Assembly: GCA_013433145.1 (NCBI GenBank)
Contig: CM024187.1
Coordinates: 16,109,826 to 16,173,825, forward strand
Source: Ascaris suum
Lineage: Eukaryota; Nematoda; Chromadorea; Rhabditida; Ascarididae
Length of the DNA: 64,000 nucleotides
Reading direction: 5' to 3'
Shown here in pieces: positions 36,802-51,800 of the stretch; within the stretch, counting starts at the first letter, position 1; every line of letters begins with the position of its first letter. A model generated the notes under the pieces. The model had not been told where the DNA came from and did not search any database. It worked only from the letters and a program-made list of their open reading frames with translations. The position numbers and the translations under genes were made by a program.

Positions 36802-39800
36802 ATGCAACGATTGGCACCGATAATAAGTTGTTTCAGATTCGTTGTGCTCATCATCAAATTATACAAGAAATGGGGCTTTATCGTGGCGAAGTACGCATGG
36901 CCGTCGATTCTAATCTGTATTTTGATCTCAGTGCTAGCTACGGTTAAAATTTTTTTAACCCCGTAAGTTGTTTTTTTTTCTACTGCATTCAATTCACTAT
37001 TTTTTCTTTGATGCTGTTTAACGTTGCAATTATACGAGAATAAGCGATATATCTGTCTCAGATTGCAACTAAAAAATTTCTACTACAGTTATTGTGATAA
37101 TAGGTCATGCAAGTGCGAATAAAAGTCGCCTCTAAGAAATTACCTCTCCAATAAATTAAAAACCACTTGAAGCTATTTCAACGGATAAGCAGATTAGCTT
37201 TTAGGAAAGATTATTCGTCAAAGCGGAATCGCTTTATCATTGAAACACCTTTTCGGTATGATGGTTTACTTTTGCATTGAATGAGCGCAAGGTGGACGTT
37301 GTTACTAAATTGCAAAAAGTATCTTTTTAAATCAGGTTTATTCATAACGCTTAAGCAGTCCGAAGTAGTTGCTTGCGAAGGCAGCATTCCATATTGTCTA
37401 CTTTCTCAGTAAGTTGCATGAATGCAACCTATTTCTTGTGACGATTGAACGCTAATTGATACGGCCAATGAGGAAGTAATATTCCAGACAAAAGAACGAC
37501 ATAACAGGATATTCACCGTTTGAGGCTCGTTCAAGGGTCGAATATAAACAGTACACATCATTTTTCGCGCACGATGGACTTGCAATAGCCACATATATTT
37601 TTGTGTTGGCGAAAGATGGCAAATCAATGCATCGTCTCGAATACCTTAAAGAAACCGTTGAAGTCTGTGCAAATTTTTCTTGCAACCTTATAAAAAAAAG
37701 CTAATCCAACACAGCATTGTTGTATTCCCCATGTTGGATTCACACTAAAGTAAAATGAGCCTTTGCATTTAACACTACCTGCTGTCTCAAAAATGTTTGC
37801 ACTGGTACTAACCAACCAGGCTGTTAGCGGAATCAACAAATTATGTCTTTTTCTCACTCTAAGAGCTTTCACAACTCTCTCCGATAGAAAAAAACCTGCT
37901 TGGTAGTATAAATTTTATCAGCTCGTAATAAGTTAGACATCAGGGATCGATCCGAGACTGATTTAAGACCGTAGTCTTAGCTGATGCTGGCAAATCATAG
38001 GTTGAAAAACTGCAGCTCCAAAAGTTAGGCAAACGAATCTTGTCTAAACGGAATAGCAGCTTCAAACCCTCTTTCTTATTCTGCATATGCGTATCTATGC
38101 GCATTTCGTAATTATTTGCATATTATTTGCACATTCATCATATGCATTTTCGCAATTATTGATTTGGATTAGTGCACAAGATTGTGTCTTCGTATGGCGT
38201 GTCTTGCAATCGCCCTTTTCTAACTAGCAGATCAAAAAGCCCAAACTATTGAAATGAACAGTCGATATAATTTGAATCTTGTACTATACATCCAGCTTCG
38301 ATCCGAAGGTTTCATTGCGTTTAAGGGCATTGCACATATTTGTTGACGTTTGGAAATTTGCAAATCAAATTTTCTTTAACATTCAGCCGAATGTTTCAAT
38401 GAGCAGCTGTTGTGTTAAAGCATTTGTTCAAAATATAGATCGCAATGACATCATTGGTATTGTTGCATTGTTTTCCGAGCGTTAATACAAACATTCACTC
38501 TTGTCAGTCCATTCGAAAAAGTGTGTGTTGCACCTGTCCTGTAATGCGCTTTCCTGTTTCCTTTACAATATGTCCGCCGTTCCTAATTTACCTCGTATGT
38601 GCACTCAATAAGCTATAGCTTCCGAGAGCTCAGCATTATCGTCACATTCTTTAGCAAATTCTGCAGTTGAGCTTGCAGTGTCATGATTTTGATGGTTCAT
38701 TAACTGGGACCATAAAAATATGTGGAATTAAATGAACAGCTTGTGGGCCAGGCATCTTGTTGCATATACAAATGTATTTACCAGCCAGGCGATAGCGATG
38801 GCTTGATGATGCCTGATTAGAATTGTAAATTTGGTCGTAAAACAAACAAAAGTACTCTGACTTCAAGTGCTGACGGGTTCGCGAATAACTAGGGAGGTGA
38901 AACAAACAAGGAAAAGAGCAAAACGCGGTTGTAGTATTGAATATTCTCGAATTTCTTTTATACTACAGTGCCGAATAATGATTGAGGTTCATTTGACCAC
39001 TACAGATTCTGGATCTGGCCCTCAACAACGTTACGATGTACAACAAGGATTTGAAACGTAACCAGTCGTTCAGCGAATTTTGCATTCATTTCTGTTCTGT
39101 CAACGATCCAGTCAGGCAATTCTATGTTAGCTTTCGACAATTTTTGGCTTTTCTGATTTGATGCAAACCTTTCGCATTCTGAGCACAGTTGAATGTGAAG
39201 CAAAGTTTATCTACCTTTGTGAAACTGAATCTAAATTGCAGATAGAACTCTGTTTCAAATGTTTTAAGAAATCAAAACATATAGCAATTCTAATTCCATA
39301 GCAGTCGGTGAGAGGATGTAGAATGAATTGTAATGCGACGTTTTAGAGCTCTCAACACCGGTGTGGTCTTATTCAAAAATGACTGCTTCCGTGCGGGCGT
39401 TCTTATTATGTTTTGCACTGCATTTCCAATAAGTAAATTAATTTTTTGCACACGGGAGTGATGTTCAATCGCGAATTTATTGTCTTGTTTTACCAATATT
39501 TTACCTGCTCCTTCATATTGTGGTAGATTGCTGTGGTTATTTCTTTTTAGAAGGAAATCTCTGAATGTGTGAGCAATTTAAGTGGCATCATCACGTACCC
39601 TCAACATACGTGTTTATTAAATGGGAAGAAATTTCAGAACGGCATGCTGGTACAGCAATCATCAGTAATGAAAGGTGACGGTCTGAACGAGCGACTCCAG
39701 CTAGAATATCCGATTAGCACCTTGTTCGGACGCAGCTTCAGTCTTCAGGTATCATCAGTAAATTGGTAGTCGAAGTAGATTTGTTTTGGTGGAATTCTCT

Positions 39801-42800
39801 GCCGGTTGTGATATTGCACACGACGAGAGTGAGCATGAAGGGATTTTTTATTGTAGATCGAGATTGACCGTGGAGCTAAACGTCAAGAAGTGATGTAATG
39901 CGTTATAAAATCGAAGAGGAGGACTGTCCGCCGAAGAGTCTCGGAAATCCAACTAAAATACACTGTTTTCGGAGGAAATTTGTAACTGATGGCCCCTCAT
40001 ACGGCAATAACCTTGCAGATATTTCGATTAAAATATGGAAGCAGAAACGTTGCCAAGAGTCGCAGTTTCTCGACTTTCAAACAGCATTATCTCAGGTCGC
40101 CAAACGCTGAGGGGGTGGTTCTAGCTTACGAAAGCGCAAAAGCTTTTCCATCAGTGTCCACATTTCCAATGTGATGGTCATATGCTGCTGTTTCGACTGC
40201 GAGATATCTTTCATCAAAACTTTGATGGAGAAACCTAGACAGGAAATTCCTTGTCATGAAATATGAGAAGGAAAGATATGGAGTTTGCTCCCACGATATT
40301 ACTATCCAGTCGTTGCTGTCAAATCGTTATGACCAAAAGTTTTGAGCAGCTTTCGTATATACTATGAGCTTCAAAAAATTCACTGCCCAGTTCATACTGT
40401 ATAGACCATCGACCTGGTATTATCTTGTAATATCCGAAGAAATTTTGATTGAATTCTGAGAGGTAGCAACGGCATTTATGAAAAAATTTGCTGATTTCGT
40501 CCGCTCTACCTTGTGGAGGTGGATCGGAGGGATATCTAGTGGTCGAAACTTTGCGACATTTCAACACTGCTCCGAAAAAATTTCAGCTTATTTTGCCCGC
40601 ACCACCTTGCAGAACAGCTGATGTTTAGGCGAAGATTCAAATCCTTGGAAACGTAAAATGAGCGCTGTTATCTTACAAACTTTTTCAAACATTGCATGTG
40701 GTAGTCTGCATCGCTAATAGCACAGTCGAAAAACACAACATCGGAACAGTCTCTAAGATTATAGATGTCTAAGGCCGTAATTCTCTAAGATCATTGGAAT
40801 ATGTTTTTTCGCTAACCGACGAAATAAGCGAAATGAACAAAAAGGAGGTAAAAGATGGTGATTTTTCACCAACCTATCCCCCTCAAAACTACTGAATTTT
40901 CTCTCAGTTTTTCATGAATTTATCTACCATGCCACCGAAATCTTCAGCACAGATAATCGCTTTTTTAAGAAATCCGTCATTCACGGGCACAGTTTCATTA
41001 TCTCTGTCTGCGCAAATCCCACTAATAATCAATTTTTCATCAAAATTTGTGAGCCTAAAAGGGCTTCATGGCGCTTCCTCTGGTATAAAGCAGAAAATGT
41101 TTCAAAAGCACTCACAAAAAATCCGTGACGATTCGAGTTTAGCAGGAATATTCGATGTAATTCCCATCGCTAAACTTCACAATGTGAGAAGCGCAATGGT
41201 GAAATGAATTAGCATAAAAAGATGAAGATATAAAGGTTGACCTACCAAATGCATCTGAGCAAAACGGTTTATCTGAAAGAATGCCTAAGGAACCCGAGTG
41301 CATCCATGGTTTTTCAGCCAAACTTTTTCGGTGTGGAAGTTTATAATGAAACTGTTTCGCAAGATGAGAAGGCTGAGTTGGAAGAAGCTTCGTTGGTACT
41401 TGGCAACGGTACAGCAATGAGCGATACGCCGCAGTCCAACAGAACGCTCACCGAAGTTCACCTTTCCAATATCAAAATGCTGAAAATGATATCGCTGCAG
41501 TTCCGTGCCACGCATTTACCTGCATGGAAAGACGACGATGTTAAAGACTGGGAAATGCGTATGGTGCGCTTCTTCGAAAAGTAAGGCTCATGCTCACCTC
41601 CAGTGTTACTAAGAACTTGTGAACATATGAGTTGCTTGGTGATAAATGTGCATTTTGGAAAGAGGGCTCCATTTTAAGGGTTTGCATCTGAAGGACGGTA
41701 GCGATGAACGCTAGAGAAAGTGACTATTAAAGGAAGCATGATAGCTGAAGTAATGAACAGAAAATAATGGTATATAATAAAATCATTCACTAAGTGTTCA
41801 TGAAGAAGCTTCAAAAACTTCCATCAACCGCTTCATCATCCGATCCTCATGTATCGTAAGCTATCCAGTTGTGTCGCACAAAACATTTATTGAAGAACAA
41901 GGTAAAGACATGCAAATTTGCGTGGAGATCTTATGCACATACAAATCTACCCTTTAAATTGTGGCTGGCACGTTCTGCCACTATTTATGAGTTGATCATT
42001 GCTTGCTTTATTTTCGAAGTAATATTTCTCGGCGAGAAATCTTCAATGCATTTCGGACTGTCAAATTAAAGAGCAACGGAAGTGTCTTCTATGCCGCAAA
42101 TTTTGCGGGTTACTGATTGGAGGAATGCAACAAGAACGCAAAGGCAACACTGCAGTAAAAACAAATGCGAATGTAAAAGCATGCCAGTCTACTATGAAAT
42201 ATGTCACTTTCTCAGGCTAAACAGTCTATTTAAATTTGAAAACGTCAATATTTGTCTTGTGTCTCTGTTTGAATATTTGCATTTACTTTTTTATCGATTT
42301 CTGTAAAATTTTTCTCGAACGTTACCTGAGGGAAGCTAGAAGTTTCGCTCGCAGAATAAAATGATGAAACCACGCTTGCACAACCCTTTGCCGATATAGA
42401 TATTTCTCTCTGGTGCAATACTCCTCTCTAAAGTCGGCATTTTCTCTTAAGATTTTCGAAACCTTTGGGCATTGTCACAGCGCAGCGCATTCTTGAGTTT
42501 TGGCATAGCAAAGTTGTATAGTTAGAGCTATGCAAAAATGATTGTTTAGTCTGAAATTTTTCATTCGTTCTAGACAATATTTTCTTCTTTATCATATTTC
42601 ACACTTATATGTGAGCATCGAAGTCAGCTGTTAATACACCGCATTACTACATTAACAGCGTAGCCACTTTCATAGTACTATTTCAAGAAAACAATAGAGG
42701 TAACGCTGTGAAATTTATGTAATCTATGAAAAAAACTCTGAAAAGTTTTCACTTCCTTTCTCTACTGTTAGGAAGGTAGAGCCTGTAAGGCCAGAGCACT

Positions 42801-45800
42801 TTTGCGTTCCCTCACAATGTAGATAAGTTTCTTTGCCGACGCCATGTTGCCTACAAACTAACTCATGAGAGCACTGCAGAAACTACAAGTCCGATCGGGT
42901 TACGGTTTTCGTGCTTTCACAGACATATGTCGAAGAGGAAATGGTCCGCGCTGGCAGCTCCTTACTACCTTATCTAATCGTCGGGTTCTTGATCATGTGT
43001 ACTTGTTCAGTCGTTACGGTCATGGTTCGTGCATCATATATGCATCAGAGCAACATTTATAAGGTGAGCGATTCAGAATTAATGCGATTTGAACGATGCA
43101 GATGAGCATCTCATAATGGCAGTTGCTCTCTTTTCAACCGTTCATTTTTTTCGTCGACCGACATTGTTAAGCATAATGGGCTTAGTGAGGCAGTCAATTT
43201 ATGTATGCAGCATTACTGTATGCAACACATTCAAAGACATATGAAAAAAAAATAAAAAAATTTCCTTTTTTTGCCACTAATACTGAAAAGTTGATTTATA
43301 TCTGAATTTATTAAACGGAATCAAAAATTTTTTCATATCTTTCGAATTGTCTCAAAATACAAACGCGTGCAAGATTGTTACATCCATTCTCAGAAAGGAC
43401 GTTGCGGTCAAGAATGTATGATAGAGTTCTCTATCACAAAAGAAGTGCTCAATCATTTCTCCATTTTAATCCTGCATCAGTAAAGAAGAAGCGCAGAAAG
43501 TATCAGTTGCGTATTACTGCCTTAAAGCAGTCTCCCTCGAATAATGAATCAAAAATTCCGACATTTGAACTTTTTTACATCTTCCTGTTTAAATAGCAAG
43601 TCTGCACGCGTCGCAGTTGAGTTATTGTTGTGAAGAAATCAGTTTGTTCGCGAGTGCATCAGCCCCTCTCATAAAAACATATTGAGGTGGGACTGATGTC
43701 AGCTGTTTTTTTTTTTCTGTCGTTTGAAATTCATAATTAACTTGGTGGATTTCTGCACTAGTGATGGTTTTGCAAGAAATACAATCACTTGCTCACTTCG
43801 TCCTTCACATTTTTTGTTTATTCAGATAATCCTCGCTGTGATGGCATGTATCACACCGTTAATGGCTTGCTCAACGGCTCTTGCGATCATGTTTCTCGTT
43901 GGCGTTCGTTTCTCGTCAATCCTCTGTGTGATCCCCTTTTTGGTTCTTTCAATCGGTATGTGTTCGGATGACCTGGAATGTTTTTTGATAACTGAATGCA
44001 ATATTTCTTGTCATGATACCTAAAATATCATTTCTTTCCACTGTGCTGTATCATATCCTATATCAAATACCATATCCTTCCTTTTCGTTCCTGCACTCTA
44101 ATGAATCCAAAGTCGCTTTGATGAGGCCAAAAACGCAATAAAAAATCAGCGTTAGGAGCCAAATGTTTTGTTGAAAATATGACTATGTCGCAGTAGAAGA
44201 AATTTCAACGAGGCATTATATTTGCCGTATTATTTGTTCGGGTCTCAAATATCTGTTTACTTCATTTTTTACTTAATTTTGAGGAACTGTCAAAAACTGT
44301 CATTGTTTAAATGGCAAGTCAAGGTTCTTCAGCTGATTTGCTGGCGCGTTACATTAGCGAAGTTAGTTCTCACATCGTCCACGAGAGAGAAAATGTGTCT
44401 TCTGCAATTCGGACCGATAGTCCAATATCGATTCCTTCATTCAGTAACTGCAGATAGATAGTGTATTTTCAATTTGCAAATATGAAGAAACGCTTTCTCA
44501 TCAGCAGTGAGGTGACGGAATTTTTAGGTGTGGACAGTTCATATCTGATGGTTCATGAATGGCAAAGAGTCACAAAAGAAATTCGCGAGCAAAAAGTGAG
44601 GAGCGATGACTGTGTTGGCCATCGAATGTCTGAGGTATTCTTCAACTTTTTATGAACTCTATTTCACCACATTCACCGGATAAAATTCGTACCAAGACTG
44701 TATGATGAGGTCTGTATCTTTAAAATATATGAGAAAAAATACTGGGTTTTTCTGCGTGCATTTGACGAAAATTCTTTAGGGCAGATTTAACGCATTTTTT
44801 GTAGTGCAAAAAAAGTTGTAGTGTTGCAGACGTTGAAATAAGTCATTTTTTTGCGCTTTATGATTGAACCAAAAGCTTCCTAGGAAGGGATTTATTTCGA
44901 GGGCGTAACATTTCTTCCATTTGTCAGGTCGGCGGAGGGGGCTCGAACGATGCAGCTTGTCAAAATGAAAGCATCTAAAACAGCTTCGCTGAAGATTACT
45001 GCGGAATATCTAATTCACCTGAAGCTCAGTTTGCAACAAAATTAAATTCGACCCACTCAGTCAGCTATTCCCTTGTTGATAGCATTTTATTGCAGCTGTT
45101 GTTTGAAGGTACTAATGGAAGTCGGTCCGGCTATTTTGATATCTGCGATAACGAACATACTGGCTGATGGTGTCGGTTGTTGGACGTCATCACCTGAGCT
45201 CCGTCTGCTGTGTATTGGCAACCTATTCTCTATGTTTATCGCCTACATTTACCAGGTGTGTCAAATTTGCATCGGCCGCCGAAATCCTTGGTCGAAGCAG
45301 TGCGTCACTAATGGTCTATTTCACTGCAGTTCGTTGAAGAAGCATTAATTTCGTTGAACTGATTATTCCTGAAGCGTATCAGAATTGAAGCTGAATTGTA
45401 ACAGAACACTCAGAATTGAAGTATGTAAAATTCTTCTTGCTAATTATTGAAATACATATTGCGGGGAGTTTTTCATATGCATGGAGAAGTCTTTATTAAG
45501 AACAGCTTATCGAAAACTATATCTCTTAGACTGTTCTGCATGAGGTTTTCCTTTGTAGATTGCCTTTCAAATTGAATAACCATTACAATATAGATGAATC
45601 GTATCTTCAGAGTGTTCATTGCAGATGACATTCTACTCGGGTCTTATGTCGATCGTTGGCGAGTATGAAATTAAAGCGGAGAAGATCGAACGTAATAGGA
45701 TGGAAATTACAATTAAAGATGCGAATGTGGATATTCGTCGTAACAACGGGCTCACTGTTTGTTTTTTCTTTCCTATTTCTTTGATTTTCCAAAAAAAGAA

Positions 45801-48800
45801 AAAAAATTCTGCTGTTGCAGTGAGCAAACATAAATAGCTCTCTCCAAAAACTTCCTAAAATGAGACTTTCTTTTAACTGATATTTAAAGTTTTCGTCAGC
45901 TTCCATTTGCATGCATTATTTTAGTCGACAGAACGTTATGAATTACAGAGCACTAAGTCGAAAGTTAGGGAAAGAAAGCAAAAAAATGCACGACGAGAAA
46001 GACGAAGGAAATATGCAACAATACGGAACGACGACCTTCACAAGCGAACGTTATGGAACGCTTTGAAAATGTAGCTCGTCAGTAGTAAATAATATCAATT
46101 CCGCCCAGTTTTAAACTGAATTCAAGTAATTCCACATGATGTAACGGATTTGACACGAAAACATTGATCGTTGAAGTTGTCGTCGACAATTCTGAAGATT
46201 TTCAGCGGAAGAGTTCACGTTTCCACGACACCTCGAAGCTATATATCAGTAAATATATGCGAGTATATGTGAATTTCGTTACAAATGTGGTTGTCTCCAC
46301 ATCTACAATATTAATCTATTTCGCATATGTCGCTATCTCTATATGGGTAAGCTATGCGATTTTCTTTGTAAAAAAATACTTGTTGGGGTAAACTATTAGT
46401 GAAATTTTCATCAGGAAAGTGCTCAGCGTTCTCGAATGGTGCTTAGTGCAGTCACAAACAATCCTAATTAATGCCGATGTGCTTTCGTACACATGCTCTA
46501 ATAAAACTGCAGGTAATTCTAAGAAAATATCAATACATTTACTCATATTCGGCTATCACTACGAGCCGATTCTTTACACGTTATATCCGAGGTAGTTTTT
46601 AACGCTACAACTCAGGGCTTGACTTGAAAAGTGTGAAAGTTTTTTTATGGTTTACATCTCGTTTATTAGATATAATTTCGGATGATGATATCAGCAAATA
46701 ACGCTCTATACCTCTAATACTAAGAAACTCCATGTTATTATGGCTTAAAATTTGCTTTCTTTGGGTTCCTTCGAGTAAAATCTTTGAGCCGAACGAGGCC
46801 TTTTCCTACTTTTTGTTACATACTGCTTTCTGAGCAAACAGTTTTAGTTCATTTTTTGAAAGGAGATTCTCTTATCTCATATAAGAAATGACCAGCTGAA
46901 AATGAATTCACGTGAATAAACACCAACACATTCAATAACACAACAACGATTGTTTTTTTTTAAATTTCGATGATTGCAGGGCATCACACGGATAAACATC
47001 AATCTCACAACACAAAAACTCTTTGCACATGACTCCCCACTTCTTACGGTAAGTTCATAACTGATGATGCCATTTGTGTAATTTATGTAATGGTTATGTC
47101 GAGAACATGCAAAGTGCACTTGCGTTGAAAGACAGTGGGAAGTACTGCTCATGAAAACACGGTCTGTGGACACCGTGAGCTCTCTCGTTAATCGAAATGA
47201 AGGCGCATTATTCGCCGTTGAAAGGGTTGTTCATTTTTTCAAAGGAAAACCAGCACGGACCCCGTTCGTCTAATTTTGAAATAGCAATGCCAATAAAGGT
47301 AAGAAGTTCCTCATTTGAGTATTTTAAGCTGGATCAGTACCGCGTTGAATATCAAGTGCCAACGTTCACAATGGCAACCGTGTTTGTCAACTCACCAGGC
47401 GATCTCTCGAAGCCAGCGCATCTCGCATTAATGGATAGAATGGTCGACGATTTTGAGCACTTACCAGGGAGCTGGGGTCCAGTTGGTACAATGTATTTCG
47501 TCCGAGATTTCATCAAATTCGAAAACTCGATGGAAGGTTACAAAACCCATTTCAATTTATAATCGAATAGATATACGATTAGGTATTCTATTTCATTACA
47601 CTCACCTTATTATGCTGTTATGCAATATTTTCCACATTCACAATTTTACCTTGTTTTTCGCATTTCTAAATTGAATTATATAAGAGAAATAAGCATTCGT
47701 TTATTGCAGTCGAATTGATTTTACAGCTGAAGAAGGAGATTACGACTACAGTGAGGATCAAGGAGCATCGGCGACGCCCAAAGACAACTTCAAATTTAAA
47801 AACGAAGATTTACAAACATTCCTTGCTTGGCCTGAATATGACTTCTGGTCGGGATTTATACAGCTCCAAAATGATACCGAAAATGAAAGGTTGTTTACTT
47901 AGTATCAACTCATTTTCAATCAAAAATGCCTATTTCTTTGAAAATTATGGCTTCATAATTTCCGCCTCTACTACGTGTTTTCCAGTGCTCCAGGGAGAGA
48001 GAGGATGCTGGAGAGAGATGGTATATAGAATACATGGTCATGATAATATCATTTGAATCCTCGCCAATGTGGCAGAAAAATTAAGAACTAAAAGTTGGCC
48101 ATCTGCTTGAAGTGTACTGCAAGATGGCGCATCCTGTCATACATGCTCAATCCGTCTTCGCACGGTTCACTTTCGCAGGATTACTTCTTGATTGGAAATC
48201 TCACTTATCAGCACGTATGCACTACTATTGTGATTTTTGAAAACACTTAATGCCGTTATATTTTCAATGGAATCCAATAGTTTATGTTTTCAGCAAGAAG
48301 CGTTTAAGTCGCTTCTTTTTAACGACTGGATACCACGACGAGCAATTGAAAATTTGGACCGAGCGAGGAAAGCTACTGAAACAGTGGAGATCTGTTGTGG
48401 ACAAACCTGAATAGTAAATGCATTTCTCTATTGCTACAGTTTGTTTGATGATCTGAAAACATTGAGTCAACTAGGAGAATATGCATTCTAACAATGTTTA
48501 TTTTGCTAATTCCAAAGAATGTTAAGTTGGAAACGGCGTTTGAAACTTTGAATGTCCGCTAGTTGAGCTCAAGTGACTTTCCTTTCCTCTACTGTCCAAT
48601 GAATTCACCGATAATACTCTTAAGACTTCTTGTGGATGGCTTCCTGAAAAATGTTCAACCCATATTGGACCGCATTCATTGGAGCAAGGAATGTATACAG
48701 AACAATTTTCTGCTGTAAGCTATGACAAAAACACAATTATTAGCATTGAAAATTGCAGCCGATCATTCGAAGCGTCCGTATTCCACGAAGATGGCGTCTT

Positions 48801-51800
48801 CCTTGACCTGATCGACAATATGCCAACCGATACATGGCAGTCGGTGGTTGGCACGCTGATCTGCATGGCAGCCGTATGCTTCATTTTCCTCAGGAGCATG
48901 CTGACGGTAGCGATTGCGACCAGCTGTGTGCTATCTATATGTGCTGGTGCGTCTTACCACAAAGTTTTTCTGATGTTTCATAGTCATACTCCCTCATTTT
49001 TTCAAAGTAGTCGGAGAAGTAGGTGCAGTAAAGCCATGGATCAAAGATAACATACTGAGAGGGTCGATCTAATGCATTCATGCCCATCGATGACGCTCTG
49101 ATTGTCGAACGGCGAGAAGCAAACTACAGCTATCTTTTCAAAGAGTCGGCCTTGATCAGTTTGGACAGGGAAGGTAACAAGGGTAGTCTGCAACTACGCG
49201 TACGCTATATGCATGGTTACCACTAAAACGGTCGGACTTATTAGGAGCACTCACTGTGAGCGACTCCGGGAAGTTGGCTCCGATGATGAATGCTCAGGTG
49301 ACTCCGGCGTCGAATTCAAGAGTCCATTCTTTTCTCTGGTTCAGTTGTAGTTCAGAAACCAATCTTGTTCTTTCGATGTTCAGAACTAGCAAAAATCAGC
49401 TCTCTAAAGACCTGATTTTCGACGTCACAAGAGTCGAAGTCAGAGTCAGCTCATTTTGCCCATGTTCCTGAAACAATGGCAGCAGTTAAACAGTTCAGTC
49501 TTTTTCTCATTTTAAACCGATATTTATAAAATCCTCTACTGCACTGACGGCACAAACCACCACTGCCATATGATGCCTGTGCAATCAACGCAGTAGACAT
49601 GCACAAATTGGTGCAATAGGTAGTGATGGATAAAATAGGAAAGAGAGTCAGCAACGTAAGAGGTCTTCAGAATTGTGATTGACATTTCATTCCGGATTAT
49701 CTGCAAAAGTTACTCATTATTCGCAACATCTCAAACAAATCATGCAAATTCAGTTTTCTCGAACTGTATAACCTTTCGTGAACATCGTTTGCATATCACT
49801 CATTTCTGTGCGCGGCAGGCGGAAGAACTGCATCGGTGTATAGCTTCAAAAACAATGTTTGAAACTAAAAAGCTTAGCAAGCTCGTAACTAGTAAATCGA
49901 TTAGTTTGTGAGAGTGATTTTTGAGTTTCGTTGATTTGCAGGTATTCTTGGAATTCTCTCGTGGTGGGGTGTTGATCTCGATCCAATCACTATGGCTGCC
50001 ATGATCATTTCTGTTGGTTTCAGCGTCGATATACCCGCGCATGTCTCCTATCATTATTATAAAGCCTGTGAGATAACGTTGCAGTTAATTGAATTTTTTT
50101 TTGAAAATTTGCTACAAATATTTCAGGAAAACCATCATGGTTTTCATCAGAGACTGAGGTTATTTAAAATTTCTCAGGATCAATTGGTCAAAATTATTCA
50201 AATATGAACTGTTTTCAGTCGCTTTTAAAGAGACGTGATATGAGAAAAATGTCAGAGTTTAAAACCACATGAAAGTTTGTTGGAATATTATCGAGAAAGC
50301 AATGAAAGTTATGCTCGATCTAACGAGGTACCGTACGATTTCCTTCCTTTCTGACAGTTTCGGGATTTATAATGTTTGCAGGATATATTCAAGAGGAAAC
50401 CAGAAAAGAGTTAGTAATGCCGTAATTTCAAAAGTGGGAAGGTAGTGAAGGGTACGTTACGCATATCACAGTTAATGAATGTCATTCTACGACTGGTTAT
50501 GGAATCAATGCTGCTTTGCTGCTTCTAGGTGAGAGTGGACGAAACGCCAGTCCGCAAGAGCGACTGGGCAACTGTTTATCGTCGGTGGCTTTTCCTGCAC
50601 TTCAGGCAGCGCTCTCGACAGCACTTTGCGTCAGCAGTCTCTTGCTGGCAAAGATTTACATGGCTTGGGTAAGGGTTGGAGACTTCACTATGAATTTCCA
50701 ATATTTCTCACTCAGAGTCATTTGTTGTTTCCCTCCATGGCATCGTTTTCTTACCAACAACATTCTCTCATCCTTCACTTTTCTGCAGTAATGTTGAAAA
50801 CGTGATTGACATAAGAGGAGAGAGGTACAACCCAACTAAATTGAACCATATCTGTTCTATTTGAATGTCCTCTAGGCTTCTTCTTTGAAGGTAAGAACCT
50901 CACCTATGGAATGTTATTCTATTGGACGGTAAAATTCGTAAGTTTCTCGAAGCTCTTTTTTTCTGTTTGGCAGCAAAAGTTGCCGAGAGCCTTTCTTTTG
51001 TGCCGCGGATCTATATCTCTTCAAATTGTTTTCACACTGGTTGAAAAATTGAGCTTATTTGTTCAAACTTTGCGCTCGACATTTTTTGGAGCAGATTTGG
51101 AGGTGTAACAAGTGTTGCTTCTTACAAAAAGGATTTGTCACAAGATTAGGTGCGCTTGGTGGACATAAGGCATCAAAGATTCAGGAGCCATGGATAGATT
51201 TATAAAACTGAAGGCATCTGAAGACCGAAAACAAATCGGCATCACGATCTTTGTTAGAAGTTGCAGCTTTCGCTTTTTTCATGCTGCAGCTTTTCGGGGA
51301 TAAGAACTTGGTAAATTCCTAATGAGTGAGAAGTTCATCAGCAAAACGCTGCAGTACCAAAACAGCAACTTACGCGAAGTGACCTTACTGCCCAAGAAAA
51401 TTAGGAAGACATTGGGGAGAAAGTAATGACAGTATCAAAACAATGCAGTTGTTTCAGCTATTCAGTGAGCTTCTCTCTTATGCTTTGTTATCCTTCAAAT
51501 TCCACGTTTATTGCACACGCATTTGTCGATAATTTCATGATGCATTTCTTCGATACAGTACTTCGTACGATCCTACGATCCCTGTTGAATTTGTCGAATA
51601 GATTCATCAAGGAGCTGCAAGAATTGCACCCAGGAATCGGTATTTTGATTGTTGAACTCAGTTGCTAAGACCTCAACAAATGATAAGTTTGAAATAACTG
51701 GAACACTTTACAGATTCCTCGGACCACCGCCGGATCTGATTACCGATGAATTCCGGGCAGATAGATATCAGGCACCGTATTTTTAAATAAGTAGTACAGT

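Noticed and set aside
38867..39061. Plus frame that appeared to be a PTR exon starting at an acceptor near 38968
   Set aside because: A frame one base over, starting at 39006, carries the true PTR sequence with the Cys pair and VNDPVRQFY; the first frame stops at 39059.
45925..46070. Longer version of PTR exon 11 with a very basic stretch ([13 protein letters not shown])
   Set aside because: Its donor is phase 2 and does not join the next exon in the right frame; the shorter 39-nt exon ending before GTTAGG does.
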